Assembly: GCA_020912385.1 (NCBI GenBank)
Contig: CP087214.1
Location: forward strand, 2,232,001 to 2,296,000
Source of the DNA: Neofusicoccum parvum
Taxonomy: Eukaryota > Ascomycota > Dothideomycetes > Botryosphaeriales > Botryosphaeriaceae
Direction: 5' to 3'
DNA: 64,000 nucleotides
The position numbers were made by a program, and so were the translations under genes. Below the pieces are notes generated by a model that saw only the letters and a list, made by a program, of their open reading frames with translations, ran no database searches and was not told the DNA's origin. Position 1 is the first letter of the stretch, and each line of letters begins with the position of its first letter. Positions 33,895-42,877 of this stretch are shown here, in pieces.

Positions 33895-36800
33895 TCAGTC
33901 TTCGTACCAGTCCTCCTGGTAGTCCTCCTGGTGGTCCTCCTGATGGTCTTCCTGGTGATCCTCCTGGTGGTCCTCCTGGAACATTTCCCTGGCTAGGCTG
34001 AACTGGTTTAGAAGCCCCGTGCGCAGGAACCATACTGTCGCTGCCTTAATCCCCTTCTTTGTGGAGAGGAGGGAGTGGTAGTCTGTAGTTCCCGCCTCTT
34101 GTAGCATCTGTGCCCTTCCCTGCTGGAAGTGGTGGCAGAAGAGAAGGATGTGCTTTGGGGTCTGCCTCTGCCACCCACACGGGCAGGCTGGGCTGGGGTG
34201 TCCCGGTACCTTGCGTCTGAAGAGAAAGTCCTCCAGTCCAATATTCTCTGTACGTAGTAGGATGGCGATTGTGCTGAGTGGTTTAGATAGCTCCTTGTGT
34301 AGGTCTCTAAGCCTTGGGGTCCAATCCGTGTTCAGGGCTACTGGCTTGTTTCTTCTTTCTTGATTGATATGCGTGGTCCATTGCTCCCTCCATATTTCCT
34401 TAAATGCCATGTGGATTCTGGCTTTCTCAGGGAGCTTCCTGGTGTTGGGTTTGCTGCTTTCTATAAGGGAGTTGATTCTCTTGTGAAGTCGTACTCTCCT
34501 GGCTGGGCCAGCTGCGCCCTTAGCCTTTAGCACCGCTTTGGCTATGTCCTTGATGTCCTGGCATGTCCTCTCTGTTACTTTAGCTACCGGATTCTCCTTG
34601 GCGCGGAGTGCCTGGGTGAGGGCAAGTTCATCCAGATATAGTGGGAGAGGGGGGATTCCTGTTTCATGTTCTAGGACTTTGGTGTTGGTGGATTTATACG
34701 CTCCAGAGATGTTGCGGAGGCACGTGTTCTGGATCTTTTCTAGTGGTTTGCTTGCCGTTTTACGCCATCCTGGGGTTCCCTCTGGGGTATGCCACACCCC
34801 ACAGCCGTAGGTGAGGACTGGCCTGACTACTGCTGTGTAGATATGTCGAGCTTTCGCGAAAGAGGCCCCCCAGGTGGATGCTGCAAGCCTGGATAGAGAG
34901 GTATACTGTTTAGCAGCCTTTGTGGCAGTTTCCTTTATGTGGGGTCCCCATCGTAGTTTGCTGTCTACGTGAATTCCTAGGATCTTTACTGTTGGTTCCG
35001 GTTTTCCTCCAAATCCTGGGATGCGGATTTTTGCATTCATATTGAATTTCTTTGGCCTTCTTGTGAAGTGAGTAAGGTGGTACTTGTCGGGTGCAAATGT
35101 TGATCCGTGGGTTGCCGCCCATTGTATGCATGTTTTATTCGCTTCCTCTAGCGTTCTGCAGTTTTGCTCTGTGGATCTACTAAATGTAAGGATGTTGGTG
35201 TCATCAACGAATCCTAGGGGAAATGTGCTGCCCCTGCGTAGCTTGGTAAGAAGGTTGGAGGCGAAGAAGAGGTAGAGAATTGGAGATAATGAGGATCCTT
35301 GTGGGATACCATTTGAGGTTTTAATTGGCGGGCTGGTAAAGTCTCCAAAGGATAATTGTGTGGTGCGGTTCTGTAGAAAGGAGCGGGTGAATCTCTCTAT
35401 CCAGACTGGTAGCCTTGCCATTCTAATATTGTGGAGGAGCCTCTTGTGGGAGACCCGGTCGTATGCCCCGGTTATGTCCAGGCTAAGTACTGAAGCCACC
35501 AGTCTTTGGTCCTGTGCCCAGACTGTATGGATTTGTTCCGTTAGGAGGTTAAGTGCTACTACAGCAGATCTGTTTCTTCTTGCACCCATTTGTAGGTCAG
35601 GGAGTAGGCTATACATCTCAGTTGCCTGGGAGATCCTATCCGCTACGATTTTCTCAAGTAGTTTGCCAAGCGTGTTGAGTAGGGCAATTGGTCTATATGC
35701 CTTAGCTTTGGTGTAGTCTTCTCTTTGTGGCTTCTTTAGGACAACTGTGGTTGAGCACTTGAACTGTCTAGGGTGGTAGGAGAGTGTGAGGCATCCCTGG
35801 AATACGTTGGTGAGGGGCTTTACTAGTGTGTGCGCACACTGTTTTAGGAATCTATTAACTATTTTGTCTGGGCCTGGCGCCTTATCGGGGGGAAGCCGCT
35901 TGATGGCATTAAGGATTTGTTCCTGGGTGAGATCCTGGACTATTTCTACCGGTTCTGGATAGATGGTTCCATTGATATCGGAGAGATCGGCGGCTTCAGG
36001 AGGAGGGAAGAACTGGTTTACGAGGATTTCTACCTTGGAGGGGTTGTCATAACGCAGGACCTGGTCTGTCCCTTGTAGAGGTGGGAATTGCGGCGGGGTT
36101 GATGGTTCTAGTGCTTTAGTTCTGGCCCACTTTGCCAGTTTCCAGATTGCTGAGGGGTCGGCGGTAATTTCTGCTACTGTTCTTCGCCATGCTTTTGTTC
36201 TGTCTCTTCTAATTTGTCTTTTCTTTCTGTTGACGGTAGTTTGATACGCAATCCAATCTTCCTCCTTTCCTGTATTGGTCCATTTTCTTCTAGCTGCTCT
36301 AGCCTGGTGGACTAGCTCTGAGCACTCTTTTGTCCACTGGATAGATGCCCAGGGTGAGGGTTTTGCAGCTGGGATGGTTTCCTGGATGGTGTCCTGAATG
36401 GCCTTCTGTATCTGTTCGACGGCGGCGTCTAGCTCTATCTTAGTGCTTGGTTGGCTTGTTCTGATGCTCCTAAGCTTCATCTGGAGTGTTATGTTTACCT
36501 TCTTCCAGTCCGCTTTTTTCCATTGAGGTCTTGGAGTTTGGGGGAGTGTAGGTGTTGGGGTGACGTCGAGTGTTGTAAGAATAGGTAGGTGGTCAGATGA
36601 TGACTCTAGTTCATAGCTAACTCCACAGTTTATAATTCTTTCCTCTATCCACTGGGAAGTGAAGATGAGATCTAGCGTGCTTTCACTATTACCTCTTCTT
36701 CTGGTGATAGTGCCTCTTGGGAGGGCTAGGTTTAGGTTTGCTGCAGTTGCAGTTTCGATTAGGTGATTCGCAAGAGTATGGTGTGTAAGGGAGGTAATAC

Positions 36801-37251
36801 CTCCCCAGAGGGGGTGATGGAGATTAAAGTCTCCGAGGAGGATATGTTGCCCCTGCATGGCAAGGGCTCTTGGTAGAATGGATAGGGTCCCTAGTTCCGT
36901 GCTTGTGTGGGCAGAGGGAGGGTTGTAGTAGTTATGGATGTGGATAACGTTGGTTGCAGTGGTAAGGGAGAGGGTAATAAGGTCTGGAGAGTGGATTGTT
37001 GTCTGCTAAGATTCTACGGCAATGGCCTTGCTTACGAAGAAGCAGGTCCTTGCTATTCCTTCCTGGGGGAAGATTGTGTGGTAGGCCGGGTGTTTTACTG
37101 TTGTTTTTGTCCTTGGGTTCCTCCATGGCTCCTGGATTGCGAGGATGTGGTGGGCTGTTGGACTGATATCCTGAAAGAGTGGGAGCATTACCCCCTTTGT
37201 ACTTTTATTTACGTTGTACTGTAAAATCGAGAGGTAGCTTGTGTTTATCAT
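33895..37251 (-). pseudogene. LINE ORF2: endonuclease-reverse transcriptase, one in-frame stop
   Basis: The frame opens with the ATG at 37249-37251 and runs 1119 codons to 33895, with one TAG at 37006-37008. The AP-endonuclease domain is seen as 'ILQYNVNKS', 'AIQEPWRNP' before the stop and 'HILLGDFNLHHPLWGG' after it. The reverse transcriptase follows with 'DKAPGPDKI', 'LSLDITGAYDRVSH', 'GIPQGSSLSPILYLFF' and the catalytic FVDD at 35200-35211. A Cys/His cluster ('CPCGWQRQTPKHILLFCHH') near 34130-34200 resembles the C-terminal zinc region of LINEs. The last residues are a run of Glu-Asp-His-Gln repeats encoded by a 12-nt minisatellite at 33900-33985. The stop lies in a TpA that could come from a C-to-T change. 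Without readthrough the catalytic part would be lost unless translation restarts downstream. Confidence 0.9.
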
Positions 37252-38747
37252 TAGTTTCCTTCCATCTCTGTGTCTGCCTGTAGAGTGGTAGGTATTTCCA
37301 CCTGTATATGGGGGTCTTCCTGGTTCTCGACCTCGGCTGCGTGTTGGGAGCTGTTAAGCCCTGGCTTTCTTCTCCTGGGTTCCTCTTCCCTTATTCTCTT
37401 CCGGGACCCTACCAGGGTCCATCCATTCTGTGTTGGCTTTTGGGCTGCTTGGGGTTGTTCCCTGTAGTTTCCTGGCGCGGCCAGTCGAGCTTGAGTTGCT
37501 CTAGCCTGGTGGGCCTTGCGCGCTGAGCATAGGTTACTCCAGGCTGTATGTTTTTGGGAGCAGTTTGCACACTGCGTTTTCTCCTTTCCGCACTCTCTTG
37601 TATCGTGGCTGCCTGCACACTGACCGCACTTTTGTTCTTTCCTACAGTGGGTGGCAATGTGGCCATATGCCTGGCACTTGAAGCATTGGGTTACTGTAAA
37701 GTTCGCACTATAGTACTCTGCTGTGTGTAGGGCAAAGTTGCAGATTAGTCCTTTAGCTATAATCTGGTTGGCTATCTCAGGGTCTATGGTACTGAGGATG
37801 ATTGCGGAGTGTGTTTTCCCTTCTGGGAGCTTCTTCTTCAGCCAGGCTAGCTTGCTAATGTGCAGTCCTGGATGCAAGACCAGGTTTTGCTCCTGTAGGG
37901 CCTTGGTGGCCTGGGGATCCGTGGTGTTAATTCCCTTGACAGGGACGTTGTGGACCAGTACTGAGTATAGTTGTTGATTTGGGCGGACCTCGTTTCCGAG
38001 TCCAGTGGTCCACTCCTGGTCCTGGAGAAGGGCTGTCCTTGTTTGTGTGTCCGGAACAAAGATCCTGATATCCCCACTAGGGAGCTTTCTAGCAGCGAGT
38101 ACCCTTTTACAGGCTAGGCCTTTTCCTGCCTGGATCTTTTGAATGATGGCTTCGTTTGGGAGATTTGCTACTTCCTGTCTGTTTGCTTCATCTGGAAGGT
38201 GGAGGGTGATTTCTGTGGTGGTGGGCGGGGTGGGAGGCTTTGGGGCTGTTTGGGCTGCGATGTGTGCCCAGCTTGGGCTAGTTGGTGTAGGCGCTGCCTG
38301 GATACGGCTGACTGTTTTCTGGACCTGCTTGACTTCCCTTAGGATATCCTTCAGGTTTGGTTCCTTGGCTGCTGCCTCCTGGCGGAGGGTAATGTGGTCC
38401 TGGAAGATTTCCTTGGCGGCGCCGAGAAAATTTTTTATCTGGCTGTTGAGGGCTGAAGGTCTACCAGCAATTGTCTGGAGGGCTTGTAGGATGGCATCTG
38501 CTGTTGTGGCAGCTCTCTGGACATATTCTACGCTGATTTGGCCACGCTGCAGGCTTTTAGGTGTCTGCTGGGGGCGGGTAGAGGTGGGTACTGGGAGGGG
38601 TTGTTCAGCCCTTTCCATAGTCTCAATTCCAACCACCACGTTGCTGCAGCTGCTGGGAAGGGTGTTGCTAGGGTTTTGAGGCCTGGAAGAGCCCCTAGGG
38701 GTTTCTTCCGTAGCCGTAGCTTGAGGTCGGATTTTTGGTATGTTCAT
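37251..38747 (-). CDS. LINE ORF1: Gag-like nucleic-acid-binding protein
   Basis: This is a 498-aa intact frame starting at the ATG at 38747. The N-terminal third is Ser/Pro/Gln-rich with a probable coiled coil around 'AKEIFQDHITLRQEAAAKEP'. The C-terminal part has three Cys/His knuckles: one CX2CX4HX4C ('CFKCQAYGHIATHC') and two variants just after it. A Lys/Arg-rich tail follows. ORF1 proteins of this type bind the element RNA and form ribonucleoprotein particles. Its stop codon overlaps the ORF2 start in TAATG, which suggests coupled termination and reinitiation. Confidence 0.92.
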   Translation of the reverse strand: MNIPKIRPQATATEETPRGSSRPQNPSNTLPSSCSNVVVGIETMERAEQPLPVPTSTRPQQTPKSLQRGQISVEYVQRAATTADAILQALQTIAGRPSALNSQIKNFLGAAKEIFQDHITLRQEAAAKEPNLKDILREVKQVQKTVSRIQAAPTPTSPSWAHIAAQTAPKPPTPPTTTEITLHLPDEANRQEVANLPNEAIIQKIQAGKGLACKRVLAARKLPSGDIRIFVPDTQTRTALLQDQEWTTGLGNEVRPNQQLYSVLVHNVPVKGINTTDPQATKALQEQNLVLHPGLHISKLAWLKKKLPEGKTHSAIILSTIDPEIANQIIAKGLICNFALHTAEYYSANFTVTQCFKCQAYGHIATHCRKEQKCGQCAGSHDTRECGKEKTQCANCSQKHTAWSNLCSARKAHQARATQARLAAPGNYREQPQAAQKPTQNGWTLVGSRKRIREEEPRRRKPGLNSSQHAAEVENQEDPHIQVEIPTTLQADTEMEGN

Positions 38748-38764
38748 GTTTCTCTTCGAGCTGG

Positions 38765-38777
38765 AGGAGAGTCTATA
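38765..38777. repeat. LINE target-site duplication, right copy
   Basis: AGGAGAGTCTATA, identical to 33664-33676, next to the 5' end of the LINE. It marks where the host LTR resumes. Confidence 0.9.
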
Positions 38778-38990
38778 CAATCTGATAATTCGTGGGTTCA
38801 TTCCGCCAAGCGGTTGAACGTCTGAACTCCTGCGAGTTCAGGAGTTCAGAGTGCCAAGGCTTCGAACGGCTGAACCGGGAGTCACGTGACTTCCCGCCGG
38901 TGGATCTTCTTTTTGCGGGCGCGTAGGCGCCCCGCTTGTCCTTCCTTTCCTTCTACCCAGGTTCTGTGTAGGCTGCGCCGTAACAGTCTC

Positions 38991-40274
38991 AGCTTCGAGG
39001 GTCGGCAGCGCTACAGTCCGGAATGTTTCGATGATAATCTCTGGTGTGCTCTTGTTTGGTTTTTAAAGTAGGCGAATGATCTACTCGGCTAGATGCGGCC
39101 CGATTTCCGCCACTTCTTTGGCTTCGGTGAAGGAATCCCTTTGGGATATGATTGAGATATTCGTGTTGCGGTTGCCCAAAGATGTTGGGTCTTACTTTAG
39201 ACCACGGGAAATTGCACCAACAGTTGACTGACAAAATGTGCCGCAACAATCAGCCCAGTAGTTGGTTGTGCGCCAGAAATTCTACATGAAGACGCCTGTT
39301 CGTAACAACTCAGCAGGCTAGTGAAGGCAGCTCAGGAAAGAGTGACCACCAGTCCAGTGGGAGAGAACAATTAGGCAGTAAAAGTCAAGCAACAATCTGC
39401 GCTCTCTTCTCTGTCTCCCCAAGGGGGAATCTACATATATGTTTCTTAGCGCCTCAATATTCCTAGTTGTTTGTACTCCCTGGTCCTGCCTTGTGCGAAG
39501 AGCTGCATGTTCATTACATAAACAATCACGTGAGGAAGACACGTGGGAGGGGGCGCTATCTACAGTAAGTCAGTGCGGCGTACATGACCACAATAGGACA
39601 CACACCTTGGGCCTGCGACTGGCCCACGCGAGGTACACGAGTGCCAAGGTCGATTCTGCAAAGCTCTCTTGCCGAGTTCTTGATATGTAGTGTGTGCTCG
39701 GCTCAACAAGAGATAGTACGCGTAAGCCGCGTCACGCTTCGCTTATCCCCCTTTCAAACCTCCCCCTTTGACCTAGTGACTCCTAGCGACCAGAAAGCCC
39801 TTGCATTAAATCAATATAAGCCTGTTAGCCAAAATGCAAGCGCGGAGATTCTTCCTTGGAATGAGAATGTTGAATACGGCTCGGTACACATCACCGCGAG
39901 CCGGCCACCAATCATATTCGATTCAATGTTCGCGTCAGAAAGCATGCATGTTTAGGATGCCTTCGGGTAATAAGAATTACCGGAAGCAATGCATTTGGTC
40001 TTGAGAGTTTCCTCTAAGGGAGATGCCCAGAGCTCGCGGCATGAATCCCATCCCCACCTGTAAAACACCGGTGGGGCAAATGCATACTCTGGGACGAATC
40101 ACAATAAATTCTAAGCGGAGCGTTCGCTTGTTAGTCTGATTGCTAAGTTTAAGGTAATCAAGACTACCATTTTCTGAAAGGATGGTCTTTACTCCTACCA
40201 TATTGACCGATAGTTAGGGCACAAAATATAGCACGCCTGCAGGACTAATTAATATACACCAAGACAGGATACTA
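38991..40274. other. Gene-poor sequence between LTR B and LTR C
   Basis: About 1.28 kb with only short overlapping frames and no family signature. I see no tRNA, LTR internal region or DNA-transposon ends. It may be the former intergenic DNA of the tyrosinase pair or decayed repeat sequence. Confidence 0.4.
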
Positions 40275-40279
40275 CCTAT

Positions 40280-40759
40280 TGTAACGGCGGGCCTCTGCCT
40301 CTAAGGATCAAACACCAAAGAGGGTGGTAAGCCGTGTAGGGTTTACCTTGAGTGGGTACAAGGTAGGGGAGAGAACAAGTGTGAACGAATACACGTGACT
40401 GAGCACTGCGTGCGAAGGCCGTGTTACTAATCAATGGTGTAGATTGATTATCGAAGAAGTTGACCACGAAGGTCAAAGCTATACTAAGGAGTGTAGTTTA
40501 TATACGTAGGAGAGTTCTATACAATCTATGCGCTCAATAGTCGTATCCTGCTCAGAGGCGCGTGGTCTTCTTGAGCGGTTGTCATGACCGAGCAGGATGG
40601 CTCAGTAGGTGGGATCCGCTCAGACAGCCTTGGCATTCTGAGCGGGTGGGTCTGGTTGAGCGCGAGGCCACGTGACCTCGGATCTTCATGACCCCGACTT
40701 CTGTTATTCCGGCGGGGCTGATCCCTATCCTCAACCACCGTGGAGGCTGCGCCGTAACA
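40280..40759 (+). repeat. Solo LTR, copy C (480 bp), upstream of tyrosinase 2
   Basis: TGTAACGGCG...CGCCGTAACA ends, perfect 5-bp duplication CCTAT (40275-40279 and 40760-40764), same length and orientation as copy A. The pentamer array is at 40532-40661, with one of the eight sites changed to CGAGC (40589-40593). Its 3' end is 110 bp from the tyrosinase 2 ATG, so its own promoter elements point into that gene. Confidence 0.93.
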
Positions 40760-40799
40760 CCTATTCTATAGCCAAGATCCGAAGCGGATAAGCAGAGAG

Positions 40800-40806
40800 T
40801 ATAAAA
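40800..40806 (+). promoter_or_regulatory. TATA box of tyrosinase 2
   Basis: TATAAAA 70 bp before the ATG at 40870 and 40 bp beyond the end of LTR C. It lies outside the LTR, so the gene retains its own core promoter. Confidence 0.65.
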
Positions 40807-40869
40807 CAACATAGCAGCGCGAAATGTGAATATGAGAGCACCATCCAACAACCAACGAAAACAATCGCC

Positions 40870-42082
40870 ATGGTGAGACCAAGCCAGACAGCAGGGACCA
40901 TACTTTTCGCCCTCGGGCTTGCCTCAGCAGCATTCAAGGAAACCTGCACAAATAAAACGCAGCGCAAAGCATGGTGCGCCGCACACCGCTCAACTCCACT
41001 CTGACCAACCAACTAACCACACACCCAAGGCACACGCTGACGGACGCCGAAAAAGCCGCGTACATCTCCGCAGAGCTCTGCCTCCAGGCCGCCTCGCCGC
41101 AGCTCGGCATCCCGGGCGCGCAATCCCGCTGGGACGAGCTGCAATACGTGCACGTCACGCAGACGCCCGTGATCCACATGGTGGTGCGCGCACACCCCCA
41201 ACCCTCGCCGCCCGCACCGCTGACCCGCGTCCCAGGGCGCCTTCCTGCCGTGGCACCGGCTGTACGTCCGCGCGCACGAGCACCTGCTGCAGAGCGAGTG
41301 CGGCTACGCCGGCGGCCAGCCGTACTGGAACGAGACGCGCGACGTCGCCGCGCTGGCCGACAGCTCCCTCTTCGACCCGGACACCGGCTTCGGCGGCGAC
41401 GGGGTTGGCGGCGATGGCTGCGTCGCGGACGGGCCGTTTGCGAACTTGACGCTGCGGTTCGCGAAGAATGGCGAGTTCGGCGCCTACTGTCTCGAGCGGT
41501 CGCTGAGCTCGAGAGGCTTCGAAGGCGCGGCGCAGAGTAATGTGGAGGGTTGTCTGGAATCGGAAGGGTTTGAGAGCGCGTGGAGTTGCTATGAGGGTCC
41601 GCTGCATAATGCTGGGCATGGAGGGGTTGGGGGGACGGTGAGTGCTGTGGATTAATCGCGGTGTTTTCTGGCGCGTGGCTGATTATCTTTCGTTGCGCTT
41701 GCAGATGGTGGACCTCTCTTCCAGTCCAGGTGATGTGAGTTCCCTGATCGAAATTCGTTTGACTGGGTTTTGGAGCTAACCATGTACTCAGCCCCTATTC
41801 TTCTTGCATCACAGCTGGTTGGACAAGTTGTGGTGGGACTGGCAGCTGGGAAACTTGTCGGCCAGACTGACGGATATTGGTGGTACCAACATGCCCACTG
41901 ACAGGTACATTGAGATGAACGGCTTCACCGAGCCAGGCTCAGCGATATACGACTACGATGGCGACCCAGGTAATGTTACCACGCTGAACCACAATCTATG
42001 GATGGTTGGAGTTATCCCAAACGTAACGATCGCCGAGGTAATGGATTTGGGCGGTAGTATTGTCTGCGCAGAGTATGTATGA
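40870..42082 (+). CDS. Secreted short tyrosinase 2
   Basis: Five exons (40870-40973, 41030-41183, 41236-41637, 41705-41734, 41792-42082) give 326 aa, the same length as tyrosinase 1. A signal peptide ends near residue 21. The CuA signature 'HMVGAFLPWHRLYVRAHE' is complete, and CuB has 'HNAGHG' and the canonical 'DPLFFLHHSWLD'. It shares most of its introns with tyrosinase 1 but has one more, after 'MVDLSSSPGD', giving a 30-nt exon. Exon 3 is far richer in G+C at wobble positions than the same part of tyrosinase 1. The predicted role is extracellular oxidation of phenols or catechols. The LTR just upstream could influence its expression. Confidence 0.92.
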
Positions 42083-42877
42083 GCTGGTTGAATAATTAAG
42101 TTGAATTCTCTTTATTGTCTGTTATATGGTTTAGTTGAGGCAATCTTGAGAGAGAGAAAGTGATCGTCTGTCATGCATCAATTGAGATACACTATTCGAA
42201 CTCGGGCTTCAGGGCACCAGTTGAGATGATGTCAAGAGAATATTCGGGTGTAGTGTGATTGAAAATATCAATGGCAAGACAACACGGGTGTTGCAGCAGC
42301 CTCTGATACCATGTCCGGGCGACGACTATGTGTAAGCGCAGTTGAGCTCCTGGATGAAAACTGTCATCATTGCCGCTCCACCCGCTCGGAACGGCTACAA
42401 ATTGTTTCGGCATGTTGCGGTGTATTCCGATCACTCATCGGTCTTCGGGCCTAAGTGCGTCAGTCGGGATGACGTTGTCATCGCGGCAGTTGACCGAACT
42501 CGTCGAGTAAGTCCGTCCTTCGGGCGAAGAGGACTGCCCAGGACGCTAGTTGGAGCCTCGAGTTGCTTTATTCAGCCATAGCGTAGCCGAGATAGCTCCG
42601 CCGCTATTCGCATCGAGCCACACATCTTTCGAGCGTGAGGCTCTGTGTACCTGAGCGGGGGCCTCTCCCCGCACCGGGGCATGTGCATTGCGGGGCTGCA
42701 GCTCCAACCCCGGGACAACGCGGGACAGAGCATGAGATCTGTGTCTCCTGCTTCTCTCCCCACAATTTCTAACGTCGGCATTGGCCTGGTGGGAATTCCG
42801 ACGTGCCGGAACATACAAAAGCAGGCGAGCCCCTAGTCTTTTGTCGATCAGGTCTGCACTTCATCTTTTCCCCAAGC
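42083..42877. other. Intergenic: tyrosinase 2 to DUF4038 gene
   Basis: These 795 bp separate two plus-strand genes. Short frames only. A G+C-rich block at 42600-42720 is followed by the leader of the next gene. No repeat is recognised. Confidence 0.45.

Larger units (their letters stand above)
33677..38764 (-). mobile_element. Non-LTR retrotransposon (LINE, Tad1/I-like), 5.1 kb, nested in LTR B
   Basis: The insertion spans 5088 bp on the minus strand between two copies of a 13-bp target duplication. It encodes a Gag-like ORF1 with zinc knuckles and an ORF2 with an AP-type endonuclease and reverse transcriptase; no RNase H domain was recognised. The 3' end (left side) is a short TATC-repeat tail instead of poly-A. 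The 5' end lies only 17 nt before the ORF1 ATG, so the leader is either very short or truncated. ORF1 is intact and ORF2 has a single in-frame stop. It inserted after the host LTR and is probably recent. Confidence 0.93.
33437..38985 (+). repeat. Solo LTR, copy B, split by a LINE insertion
   Basis: The left part (33437-33676) starts TGTAACGGCG and closely matches copies A and C. The right part (38778-38985) ends CGCCGTAACA. A perfect 5-bp duplication GTCTC flanks the whole (33432-33436 and 38986-38990). Without the LINE and one copy of its target duplication the LTR is 448 bp. Its distal half differs strongly from copies A and C: the repeated pentamer is TGAAC/GTTCA instead of TGAGC/GCTCA, in nearly the same order. 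This looks like a related subfamily, or a recombinant LTR with a conserved promoter half. Confidence 0.92.
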
